Shown here: piece by piece, positions 40,669-51,706 of the stretch | Layout of the letters: each line of letters starts with the position of its first letter | How positions within the stretch are numbered: position 1 is the stretch's first letter | Assembly: GCA_022059125.1 (NCBI GenBank) | Contig: JAEUWY010000005.1 | Location: forward strand, 4,154,001-4,218,000 | Direction of reading: 5' to 3' | Source: Corynespora cassiicola | Taxonomy: Eukaryota; Ascomycota; Dothideomycetes; Pleosporales; Corynesporascaceae | Length of the DNA: 64,000 nucleotides | Translations under genes and position numbers: made by a program | The notes under the pieces: model-generated | Seen by the model: the letters and a program-made list of their open reading frames with translations, nothing else | Databases searched by the model: none | What the model was told of the DNA's origin: nothing

Positions 40669-42698
40669 AAGGCTGGTTCTTCTGCCTGTCACGACCGTGC
40701 GATGACGATTTTCATATTGTTAATTACCTTCTTCGGATTTTCCACTAGGAAAATTCCCCGAGGAGCCGATCCTTGCCTTGCCTTGCTTTCTTTGCGGGGT
40801 GTTGCCGGAGACAGGAGAGCTACGACCGGTATCATGCTGAACGCCGTCCGTCCGCATCCTCCATTAGGTCTACGCCAACGCCAGCTTTACAGTTCTACTC
40901 CCGCACGATACCCGGACTTTTTGTCTGTCATACATAATTCTAACCATGTCTGCCACAGCAACCCATCTCCTTACCTGTTCCCCGCCACTCACTCAGTCCT
41001 CTCTGGCTGGAGAGGTTGAGCATTCGCCGTGTCGCCGTTCTTCAGACAGAGCAGCGTGTAGTGCACTTCTGAAACTGTATTGTATCCTTAGGGGGTTGGA
41101 GTACTTTTGTTGCCGCCGTCACTGTTTGGCGTTCGCCGGTTCCTTTTATCAGGTTTCTTTTCCTTACTTGTCAATCGGATGCCATGACCTACCATGGCGA
41201 TGATTACACCAGTCCAATGAGGACACATATTTCCTAGTTCTTGGGGAGGGCTGCCCTGGTGCCACAAAGAGAGCACAGAAGCCCGAGAGGTGGAGGTGGA
41301 GGTGGACGGAGCGATGTGCTTGAAAAGGGGAAAATTTTCGGAAACGGAGGCTAGCCAGAATGAAAGCATCTGAAATGAAATCCAGATTCAACGTTCCCAC
41401 AAGCTCAACGGTGATTGTGTAGTTGTGTATCGCATGTGGCGCGTGCTACAAAATCCACACTACTAGGTCAACGGCGGGAGATCATCACAAACGGTCTTCA
41501 CTAAACGGCCACCCTTTGCCTCATTCATCTAGGCCGGGGCATGGCGCCTCGTTATCAGAAGCCACTAAACCAATGCTTGCATGGCTATTCCGTTCATCCC
41601 ATGGCTTGGGAGTGCGCCTCCCTCGCCGCGTTCCTGCGTCCACCATGTCCTTTTTCTTGCCCTCTGCCACTGGCATCTTCCCTGACCTACCCCAGATGTG
41701 CCAGCGCCACTCCTACCGCATGTACCACGCCGTACTATCGATTTCCCTCAAGCCGTCCCTCTCACTCCTTCCAAAGTCCCAGACACTATACCGTTTGCCC
41801 TTGGTTCGTTGACGGGCCGACGTGAATCGTCGCCGTGTCTTCAACTTTTCTCTGATTCCTGCAGGCTGTGCGTTGTGTGCTTGTGTAAGGATGGGTATGC
41901 ATTGGCTGTGAAGCTTTTGTGCGTCGGTCGTGCTGCTGTGCTGCCGGAATACGGGGCGTGCCGAGGGCAAACGAGCGGCTGTCACTCGCTGTCAAGGAAT
42001 TGTCACATTATCACGAGGGCGGAAGGTCGTAGCTGCATGCGTGGTGTTGGGTTGCCTAGACCTGGCGGGATATATATAGCTGGGGTGGGTGTAGCGGTGG
42101 GGCCGGAAGAAGAGGGTGCACAACGAGGAGGCTGTGGTTAAGTGCGATTTTGTTGGTTACTCCTGCGTCTTTGCAACATTTGCTCTTCTGCCCTTTGCAA
42201 GGTGATGTTGTAGGGTCGAAACCTTGCAAGGAGAGACTTCGAGTTGACGTGTCGCTTCTTCACGATTAGGATCCATCAGATCAACCTTCTTTGCTTAAGC
42301 ATTCGACAACAGCAAGCCAGGCATCCCAAGGCATCCGACTGTTGGGATTCTACAACTGAATTTACTTTCGGCCAGCGAGGTGCAGAAAGCTAGTCGTATG
42401 TGTGACCAAGAGACAAGAGCAGCCGGGAAACTTCTACCAGAATCTGTCCATAATATTTCAAACATCTGGATCTTGCTTCGCTCGCGAAGTTCATCCTCGA
42501 AACTTCCAGACTGAAGGGTGCACATGATCAGACGAATGTACAATTCCGATTGCTTGGCGCCAAGCCCCGTTCAATGACGATTGCCTAGATCATAAGCTCC
42601 TCCCTCGCGAACCTCTGTCACTTCCCAGACACCCGCGCACGTCGATAGCACTCCTACCGCATAGCATCTGAACCGAGAACCTCTCGAATAAATCCGCG
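40669..42698. other. Intergenic, no gene seen
   Basis: About 2.0 kb. It includes the SHO1 3' region and the promoter of the Bax-inhibitor gene. Open frames up to about 147 codons show no domain, no signal peptide and no intron logic. Confidence 0.5.
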
Positions 42699-43618
42699 AT
42701 GGCCGGACCGAAATACCAGAACGTCCCGCAGCGGGACTCGCTCGACGAGGCAGCGCCGTCGTACTCGCAAGCGCCACCCAGCTACCAGCAAGAAGACCCT
42801 ACGCAGGCTGCCCTTCTTCAGGGCGTTCCCCGAGGCGAAGATGACAACTTGCCCGACGACTTCAAGTTTGGAGGTGTCGTGGCCGAGGCTACGCTGGATA
42901 TCCGCATGGCCTTCATCCGCAAGGTGTATGCGATCCTGTGAGTATCCCCGAGAATGGACCTCCAGATCTGGTCAACCGTTCAGCCCCAAGGGACTCTTCT
43001 TGAACATGTGCTAACAGCACCAGAACTGTGCAGCTTCTTGCCACCGCAGCCCTCAGCGGCCTCTCCATGGCTTCGGCATCGTACAAGGCGTGGGTCCAGA
43101 GCAATCAGTGGATGATGTTTGTCTCGCTGTTCGGCGCGCTCGGATTCCTTGGCCTCACCTTCTGGAAGCGCAAGTCGTACCCCACGAACCTCATGTTCCT
43201 TTCCGGTTTCACGTTGATGGAGGCATACTCGATCTCGGTCATAGTGTCGTTTACGGACTCGAGGATTGTGCTCAACGCTGTCGTCTTCACGTTCGGCATC
43301 TTCATCGCGTTGAGTCTGTTTGCCTGCCAGACCAAGTACGACTTCACCAGCTGGGTGCCATACCTGTTTGGCGCGCTGTGGGTGGTGATACTCTTTGGAT
43401 TCATGTCCATGTTCTTCCCGTACAACGACAAGGTTGAGCTGGGCTATGGCATCATCTGCGCGCTCATCTTCTCGGGCTACATCTTGGTCGACACGCAGAT
43501 GATCATGCGCCACTACCACGTCGAGGAGGAGATTGCCGCGGCCATCTCGCTCTACCTCGACATCATCAACCTCTTCCTGGCCATCCTGAGGATTCTCAAT
43601 TCGCAGAACAACAACTAG
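42699..43618 (+). CDS. BXI1: Bax inhibitor-1 family membrane protein (BXI1/TMBIM4-like)
   Basis: This seven-segment membrane protein of the Bax-inhibitor-1/Lifeguard family has 277 aa. Exons are 42699-42937 and 43024-43618; the 86-nt intron has a GCTAACA branch. The N-terminus is Gln/Pro-rich (SYSQAPPSYQQEDP), as in fungal Bxi1 and Lifeguard proteins. Family marks are RMAFIRKVYAILTVQLL (across the splice), FTLMEAYSISVIVSF, and the C-terminal GYILVDTQMIMRHYHVEEEIAAAISLYLDIINLFLAILRIL, which contains the conserved Asp residues of the pH-sensitive calcium pore. These proteins act in endoplasmic-reticulum or vacuolar calcium balance and stress-linked cell death. Confidence 0.95.
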
Positions 43619-44902
43619 GCCGAGGCCAGGCCTTTGGCGGAGGAGGGGAGGACAGGGAGTTGTAATGTATGTACTCTGGGGCTCGCGGCGTTCGGGATGG
43701 GTTTTTACTGCTAGGCACACGGCCGTTTGGTTTTGCTGGTCGGATTGCTTTTGGGCTGGCAACGGGGCCTAGCGCGGGCTGGCCTTGGACGCACATCAGG
43801 GTCCAGGATGGATTGGGCAGGGCGGAGGAGACACAGCTAGGTAGGCCAGGAGGACTGTAGTCTATTCGAGTTAGCATCACATCACAATGGCTGTCGCAGG
43901 ACCGGATTCAGCAGTGCAGTGCCATGGCGGGGTAGGCAATCTATGTGCAGCTCTCGTTAGCTGGGCCGGCCAGCGGGGTGGGGTTTGGTTACCACATGGG
44001 GGCAGTGATTGGGCGCGCCGGGGCAGTCTAGCGGCTTGTATGGCGAGCTAGCGCTCGGCTGTCGCTGTGGCTCCCCTGAATCCCCAGGGTCCTCTGGGTC
44101 TTTTTTGATGCAGAAACGAGAATCGCGGGCCAGCGACCAAGTCGACGAGTCCGCTCAGGCCATCCCCCGAAACGCTGCTACGCTGCTTTGCGCGCGGGCA
44201 ACGGCCAGGAAATTTCGCCTCCTCCTGATCTGCTGCGACCTGCTGCGACCTGCTGCTCCGTCGCCCTCGCACCGTCGGCCGCCCAAGCCCTCAATTGCTT
44301 CCCGACACGTTGCTGCTCCGCGCTACCGCTTCAACCCCAAACTCTGAACTCGTGCACTCCTCCCACCGCCAGCACCCCCGTCGGCAGCACCTCGCCCGCC
44401 CCATCGATCTCCCCGATCCCACCGCCGTCCTGCTGCCCGGCCTGCCACGACGCCCTCGGTGTCTTGTCTCCCGCCTGCAGAGGGATCCCCCGACTGCATT
44501 GGCTGCCCACCCCGACGCCGGATAGGAGCTGCGGTCCGCGCTTGCCAGTCAATCACGTCAAGCCTTGAACTCACCGCTTCCCCGTCTCGAAACATCCCCG
44601 CAAAACTGGACGTACCGCAGAAGCACTCCCGTCTCCCACACTGACCTCTGCCCTATTCTTTGCCCCAATCGCCAAATGGTAGCTCATCCCTAGTTGACAC
44701 CTAGAGGGAGGACGCTCGTTTACCTACAGGACAACTTGTTTGACCATACCCGCCCGTCGGTCTGAGCCGTAGTGCTACCCATCCAAGTCGCCCTGCAATT
44801 GCGCTTTCTGTTTCCCACACGCCACGCGCCGCAGCACACCGGCAGTTCCCTCTGCGCTTGCTGCACCCATCCCCCCACCACACTCGTTGCGCCTAGCTCA
44901 GC
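43619..44902. other. Intergenic: promoter of the ceramide synthase
   Basis: About 1.3 kb with no gene seen. The second half (44150-44900) is C-rich and pyrimidine-rich, as in leaders of highly expressed fungal genes. Confidence 0.5.
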
Positions 44903-46577
44903 ATGGCAGCAGCAGCGTCGGCACCGCCAGCGGCCAGCCGCCTCGCCCACAGCCACGCCCAAAATGCCAATTGGACGGAGAAGCAGCCTGTCGCCCTCCA
45001 GGACCCCGCGCCCGCGCCCGCGCTGAAGAAAAGGGGAACAGAGCAGCAGAAGAAGAACCCCGAAGACGAGAGCCTGATCAGCTCGCTGTGTGCGCTGATC
45101 TGCGAACACCAGATCGGTACGTCCAGATCCCCATCCCCCCCCCCTCCGAGAGCCAGCTCTGTCGGCTACGTGAAAAATTGCTAACATGCGCGCGCGCACA
45201 GGCATATCCGTCAATCTGGTGCTCCTGCTCGCCCTCACACACATATTCTTCCCTCGTGCGCGCCGGCGCACTTCCAAGTTCTTCCACCTCTCCTACTACA
45301 ACCCCGACACTGAGCTCTATGGCTGCGGAACAGACGACCTGTGGTTTATGTCGCTATGGATCGTCATCTTTACCGGTGCGCGAGTCTTTGTCATGGAATA
45401 CATCTTCGACCCCCTGGCTAGGCTCTCGGGCACCAAGAGCAAGAAGGACTTGGTTCGCTTCAAGGAGCAGGCATGGCTGATTCTGTATTACAGCTGCTCA
45501 TGGTCCCTTGGCATGGTTAGTTGAAGCTCCAAAAAAGGACAGCGGCGAGCAACAGGCTAACACCCGCATAGTACATTGTCTATCACTCAGAGTTCTGGAT
45601 GAATATGAATGGAATGTGGAAGGGCTGGCCTTTCCGCGAGATTGAAGGCCTCACAAAGTGGTACTACCTGGTTCAGTGGGCGTCGTATACCCAGCAAATC
45701 ATCGTGGTAAACATTGAGGAGAAGCGCAAAGACTATGCCCAGATGTTTATTCATCACATTTTCACCAGTGCCCTCATTTTCCTGTCCTATGGATACTACC
45801 ATACCCGGGTGGGCACTGCCATTCTGTGCCTGATGGACCTGGTGGATATCATCCTTCCTGTGAGTCGTCTTTGTTGGCATGCACGGGCTCCACACTGATA
45901 TTTTGCAGACTGCCAAACTCCTCAAATACACCGAGCACACGAACGCTTGCGACTTCGCCTTCGGTCTCTTCACCATCACTTGGCTCGTTACGCGACACAT
46001 CATCTACCCAATGATCTGCTGGTCCATCTACATCAACGCTCCAATCGAGATGGCGCCAGGCTGCTACTTTGCCGATGGAACAGTGGTACCCATGAGCGAT
46101 GCTGAGCGCTTCAATGCGCTTGGCGGGAATGAGAACTGGAGCAACATCCTGAAAGCGTATACGGACCAAACCGGCGTCATTTGCTGGAACCCCACAATTC
46201 GGTTCAGCTTCCTTGCCCTTCTCCTTGCGCTTCAATCCATTCTCCTTCTCTGGTTCGGAATGATCATCAGGGTCGTGTACAAGGTCGTCAGCGGCCAGGG
46301 CGCCGACGACGTTCGCTCCGACGACGAAGGCGATGATGAGGAGCTCGACATTGAAGAAGACACTCTTGACGCATCCAAGAAGGCCTTGGAGTGGGGTGCA
46401 CCCGTAGAGGAAGAGGTGGGCGTCGAGGGCCTCAACTTTAGCCGCAAACCCAGCCCCGCAAGGAGCTTTAAGAGGCAAGGCCGGGCCAGCTCTACGCGAG
46501 CGAGCGGCATCTCGATACCCGGGCACGGCGACCGGAAAGAGCTGCTCGGGCGCATCGGGTGCGATAAGCCAACTTGA
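44903..46577 (+). CDS. LAG1: Ceramide synthase (Lag1/Lac1)
   Basis: This is an acyl-CoA-dependent sphingoid-base N-acyltransferase of the endoplasmic reticulum. Exons are 44903-45116, 45202-45515, 45572-45859 and 45909-46577 (494 aa). The Lag1 motif starts near residue 236: MFIHHIFTSALIFLSYGYYHTRVG then LMDLVDIIL, with the essential His pair. TLC-domain membrane segments surround it (YYSCSWSLGMYIVYHSEFW; TKWYYLVQWASYTQQIIVV). The C-terminal tail is acidic (SDDEGDDEELDIEED), as in yeast Lag1/Lac1, where casein-kinase sites regulate the enzyme, and ends in a basic Ser/Arg-rich stretch. Filamentous fungi usually carry several paralogues with different acyl-chain choice; which one this is cannot be told here. 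Confidence 0.95.
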
Positions 46578-47779
46578 TGCCACCGATATGTTGTGTAATC
46601 ATCACTTCTCTCCTTTTGCCATGGTTTTCTGTTTCTGGCCATGGGCAAAGGGTAGTGCGGTCCAGCACGGCCACCTTCATCCCACTCCCCGTCGTCTCCC
46701 CTCCTACCTACCACGTAGAAATGCTCGTTTTTTTTTCGGGTCATCACGTGCTGCTCTGGACCAAGATTAAAAAAAAAGTTTGAGTGCTTGGGTGGTGTCG
46801 TCTTACTCCCCCCCCCTTTTTTTTCTTTCTTTCTCATAATTGCGACCCCTCTCTATCTCTTCCTTGGCTGTTTCCCCCCCAACGGGGCGATGAGAGGGCG
46901 GCTTTGCTGCGGGGGAGGGGGCATGTATTGGAGCTGGCTGGATCTGCATCGTGGGCTTGCTGCCTTGCCTTGTTGGGCTGGAACTATTATGTTGCTCTTG
47001 TTCTCTCTCCCTCTCTTTCAATATCTCAACATCTCCATCTCTTTCGCTTTCTTGGACGTACGTACGGAGGCGTAGTTCTGGTGGTGGTGGTGGCTGGCGG
47101 AGCGTCGTTGCCTTTGCTCCTAGTTCGTTTTTGCTTGGGTCGGGGTGTCACGTAGGGCGGTGGGGTGTCGTATTGGGGTGCGAGGCCCGGTGCTGCTGCT
47201 GTTCATGCCAGAGAGCGAGGGGGTGGGTTGGATGGAGGTCGGATCGGATCGGATCGGATGGTCGAGTGTCTATCTACATACCCTAGAGGATAGAAGTACA
47301 TCCTACGTTGGTTTATTGAATCTGAGATGGCGAACGATGCCTGGCCCTTTTTTTTCTCTCTCTCTACGTGTGCGAGTCATGTGCCTGTCGAACACAAGTG
47401 ACGGTTGCTGACCGACTGGACTGGACTGGACAGCTAAGACACTTCTGCTGCCCTGCCTACCTACCATCAAAACTTCACAATTGCTTCTCTGAAAAGTGAG
47501 CTCGGCAGGCATGTCAACGGTGGATTGGTATACGTGGATTAAGCATGTAAATCAATGCAGCGACTGTATAAGGATACCCTGATAACACACCCGCGCATTC
47601 TTGGGAATACCCATGAAACGACTGGCCAACCTTCCCAACGTCTGCCGGTTACGAGTAAAACCTACCCCGTGCTCCGACATTGGTCATGTAGTATGGTGAA
47701 ATACAAGTAATCCGTACAGTGGAAATTGTTCACTATTCCCCGTGGTCAAAGCGTGCCCCAATTCGGCGAGAATCGGGCC
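46578..47779. other. Intergenic between convergent genes
   Basis: About 1.2 kb, with T-runs (46728-46736, 46817-46824) and a short GGATC tandem array. No gene is supported. Confidence 0.5.
47241..47260 (+). repeat. Short tandem array of GGATC
   Basis: Three perfect GGATC copies are followed by one GGATG copy. No function is apparent. Confidence 0.8.
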
Positions 47780-49067
47780 TTAGGAATCGAGATATCTCCT
47801 CCAGCCCTCCCTGGCAATCACGCGCTTGTGCATCTCATCTAAGCCGACGTTGAACTTTTCCCATCGGGCGTCTTGTCCTGCCCCGATGACGACAATGGTC
47901 TGCTCGTCTAGCCACCCTATCAGGCCTTTGGTCGGCCGTCCGCCTGGCACTCCGGGGATACCGGCATTGAAGGTTGCCGATTTGGATTGCGTTCCCCAAC
48001 CAACGGGCTCCTCGCCCATTTCGAACTTTGCCGTAGCACTTGAATATGTGTCGGAGAACTGTCGAGGAAGCAAAGGGACCTTGGACAGGATGCCCCACTT
48101 GTGATTTTTCGGGTCCTGCTCTGGTGCCTGGGCTGTCACGACGGCGGCTAGGTCGAATATGTGCAGTGTTGACTTGTCGGATGTGACTGCCAACATGGTG
48201 TCGAAGGGCGAGAAGGCAATGGAGAATATGGTTGCCGGGTCTACGCCACGACGAAACTCGGCAATCTTGGTGCAGCTGGGGAAAGACCAAAGGCGGACCA
48301 GTGTACCTTGCTCACTCGCTGTGGCCACCATATCTCCTTTGTCATTCACTGCAATGGCACGCAAGGGCGATTCATGCGCCGGGATGATACTAACGTTGCC
48401 AGACTCTAGATCATATATCTTCACCTGTCCTGGCGCTCTTCCAGGAAAGGCGAGAATGTGCTTGTTCAGCGAGCACAGTCCAAAGGGATTGTTGACCGTC
48501 TCATAGTCGGCCAACTTCTCTGGTGGGATCTTCATTTTATATACGCCCACATTGTTGAGCAACACCACGACGAGGTGGGTCTTTGAGATTCGAACGCGCT
48601 GGATGGGGGTTCTGAATTCGAGGCTCGTGGCGACCTTTTCGTTGGCGTCGTTCCAGATGTGGACCTCGTACTTGTCAGTGTTGATCAGAACCCAGCCGTC
48701 CTCAGAGCCCACCTTGTTCTGTGGGAACTTTGGCTGTTTTCCGCCGCCGACCAAGGCGATGTATCGGGTGGTGCCTAGCATCTCGGCGCAGCCGATGCCG
48801 CCGCCGACCTCTGTATTGAATTAGAACCGCATGGATTGCGCATGTACATATGCGAGGGGCGCGTACCTCGGACCACTCTCACATCGGCCGTCTTGGAGGA
48901 GAAGACTAAGCCAGTCAGCCCGGCGCAAAGGCAGCTTCACAAGTAGGCGCAGACGTACGCTGGAAGCCCGATTCGAGGGCAACGGAGAAGAGGGAAGTAT
49001 CGGCATTGAATGACGCGGAGAGGGCGTAGGGACCCGGAGAAGAGTCGAGAATACGCCTAGTATTCAT
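47780..49067 (-). CDS. HSV2: PROPPIN WD-repeat protein, Hsv2/Atg18 family
   Basis: This phosphoinositide-binding beta-propeller of the PROPPIN family has 392 aa. Exons in transcription order are 49067-48959, 48905-48867 and 48810-47780. The second exon is only 39 nt. The diagnostic FRRG lipid-binding motif lies near residue 235 (IAEFRRGVDPATIFSIAFSP). Other blades are VLINTDKYEVHIWND, AIAVNDKGDMVATASEQGTLVRLW and TSDKSTLHIFD. Length, and VEVGGGIGCAEMLGTTRYIALVGGG-type N-terminal sequence, fit the WDR45/Hsv2 branch rather than the longer Atg18 itself. These proteins bind PtdIns3P or PtdIns(3,5)P2 and act in autophagy and in micronucleophagy. The gene is divergent from septin CDC11. Confidence 0.88.
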
Positions 49068-50128
49068 GGTGGGCGTCACAACGAGTGAAGTGTAAAGTGT
49101 GAAACGCGGCGGTTCAGCGGCTCAGCGCTCAGCGGGAGTCTGGAGACTGCCTGTGGGTAAAATACGGCGCAAAAGAAGGGACACGCCCCGAACGCGGTGG
49201 CCTGGCAAACGGCGGGGAGGACGGGGTGGTTGGCGGCGGCGTCATTCTACTCCCATATCTCGAGCGGCCTGCAGTGACGGGGCGATGGCGGAGACGAAGG
49301 CAAGTGCAGAGGCACCCGCCATGTCATCCGTCCAAGCTTCCTCGCCCAGCGGGGCTAGCCGGTTGGAGCAGGGGCGCGTGCACGTGACCGCGTTTTCGGC
49401 GTGCTGGGGCCAGGTGCGCTTGGGGGCAGAGTGGCCGATGGTTATCAGCCCAACAGGCGGCATAGGGGTGGACGGGGCTGGATTCATGTACAGATGCCTG
49501 GAGGGCTGCCGGAGGGCGAGGTGCAGCCACGAAACGGAATGTTTCGAGAGGCCGCAGGATACGTACCTGGGCACGTACCTGGGTACCTGGGTACCTGGGT
49601 ACCTGGGTGCCTGAGTGAGGGCCTGCGCGCCAGAAACATCTGGGGACAATCGCCTGCTCCGGATCGCTTTCCGCTTTGGGCGCGCCGATCACCAGCACGC
49701 GGCGGCTGCCCGCTCAGGGTCTGCCGTGTGCTGCGGCGAGTCTTGCGCGGGCTGCACCGTGTAAGAAGGCGGCGGAGGGGGATACATGCCCTGTATAGAG
49801 TCGATGCATCCAGCTCCCGGCCACTGCATCGCCTGCCAACGGGCGCGCGGGGGGCGTCTGTCGCAGCTCGAGCTCCCGCGTGGAGAGCGCGCCAGCTGTC
49901 TTGGGCTCGGATTGGGAGCGGCGACCGGGGGTACCAACGGTTAGCGAGCCCCTTTGCATTGCGAGGAGGAGCTGCCAACGTCCCAAATTTCCTCGACGAC
50001 ACCTCAACACCATCCCAAGCACACCGTCCGTCCGTGAACACGCCCAATCCCATTTGCCCTCGCGTCCGCCCTTCTCGGAGGCCCCAATCTCTGCGAAAAC
50101 GTACCACTCTCACCGTTCGACGTCCACA
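49068..50128. other. Divergent promoter between HSV2 and CDC11
   Basis: About 1.06 kb. No gene is accepted. A long GC-driven frame (49401-50249) runs into the septin leader and has no domain. The stretch contains an 8-base tandem repeat. Confidence 0.5.
49564..49615 (+). repeat. Tandem repeat, unit TACCTGGG
   Basis: Four perfect copies of TACCTGGG lie at 49576-49607, with another copy at 49564-49571 and a degenerate one (TGCCTGAG) at 49608-49615. It lies in the HSV2-CDC11 promoter region. Confidence 0.9.
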
Positions 50129-51706
50129 ATGTCTTCTGTACGCTCCCCCGAACACACATGTCCCCTTCTGGCACACGAGCTCCGCGCCGCCCTGCCTGCC
50201 TCCATTCCCCGTCCATCGCCTGCCGGTGCGCGCTAATCACGCCCTCTAGATGCTCAAGACCCGCAGGAAGAAGAATGTCAAGAAGGGAATCCAGTTCTGC
50301 CTGATGGTGTGTGGCGCCTCAGGAACAGGTACGTGCCGGCGCCCGCTCTCCCGCTCTGTCCCCCGCCCGCCCGCCGGACAACCCAAAGCTGATGCAATTC
50401 GTGCGCAGGCCGGACGACGTTCGTCAACACTCTGTGCGGAAAGAAGGTCCTCGAGCACAAGGAGTCCGATGATCCTACCGTTGCACACGTCGAGGAGGGC
50501 GTCAAGATCCAGCCCATCACGGTCGGTAGGTGGCACCAACACTCCCGGACACAGTCTCCCCTCTATCGGGGTCTGATGGCGAGAGCGGCTTTACTGACCG
50601 GAGTCTGCCAGAGTTAGAGCTCGATGAGGAGGGCACCCGTATCTCTCTCACCATTGTTGACACGCCCGGCTTTGGAGACCAGATCGACAACGAGGCCAGG
50701 TAAGCAGGCACCATCCGCCGCACCCATTGCATCTCCGTGACTAACTGCCATGCAGCTTCTCCGAGATTGTCGGATTTCTTGAGAGACAGTACGATGACAT
50801 TCTCGCCGAGGAGTCGCGTATCAAGCGTAACCCCCGATTCCGGGACAATCGTGTTCACGTCCTCCTTTACTTCATCACACCTACCGGTCACGGGTTTGTT
50901 TCTTCCCTCCTCCCCCTTCCCATGTCTTCTTCTAACCCAGCCCAGCCTCCGCGAACTCGACATTGAGCTCATGAAGCGCTTGTCGCCCCGTGTCAACGTC
51001 ATTCCCGTCATTGGCAAAGCCGACTCGCTCACCCCCGCCGAACTCGCCGAGTCGAAGAAGCTCGTCATGGAGGACATTGAGCATTACCGCATCCCGGTGT
51101 ACAACTTTCCCTACGACATCGAAGAGGACGACGAGGACACCGTTGAGGAGAACGCAGAGCTCCGTGGCCTGATGCCGTTCGCCATTGTTGGGTCAGAAGA
51201 CGTCGTCGAGGTCAATGGACGACGGGTGCGTGCTCGCCAGTACCCCTGGGGAATCGTCGAGGTGGACAACCCCCGTCACTCAGACTTCTTGGCCGTCCGG
51301 AGCGCCCTACTGCACAGCCATCTTGCCGATCTCAAGGAGATAACTCACGACTTTCTGTACGAGAACTACCGTACCGAGAAGCTCAGCAAGAGCGTCGAGG
51401 GTGGTGCTGCTGCGTAAGTCACTCCAGCCCCCCCCCCTTTTTTGCACTGTTGCATAATACTGACCGTCATGCAGTGACTCGTCCATGAACCCCGAGGATC
51501 TTGCCAGCCAGTCGGTCCGCCTCAAGGAGGAGCAGCTGCGACGCGAGGAGGAGAAGCTGCGCGAGATCGAGGTCAAGGTTCAGCGCGAAATCAACGAGAA
51601 GCGGCAAGAGCTCTTGGCCCGCGAGAGCCAGCTCAAGGAGATCGAGGCCCGGATGCACCGAGAGCAGAGCGGCCAGCTGCAGGATCACGACGCCGACGAA
51701 GCCTAG
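50129..51706 (+). CDS. CDC11: Septin, Cdc11 type (AspA)
   Basis: This septin GTPase occupies the end position of septin rods that form rings and bars at septa and hyphal tips. Exons are 50129-50137, 50250-50328, 50409-50525, 50612-50699, 50756-50893, 50946-51413 and 51475-51706 (376 aa). The first exon has only 9 coding bases (MSS). The P-loop reads GASGTGRTT, with Arg where other GTPases have Lys, as in yeast Cdc11. G3 is DTPGFGD, G4 is GKAD, and the septin element is near ARQYPWGIVEVDNPRHSDF. The C-terminus is a coiled coil (LREIEVKVQREINEKRQELLARES, KEIEARMHRE), as in Cdc11. All six introns are 52-112 nt with clear branch sites. Confidence 0.95.

Noticed and set aside
49401..50249. 282-codon frame upstream of the septin
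   Set aside because: It covers a tandem repeat and the septin first exon and intron in another frame, and has no domain. It reflects GC-rich sequence.
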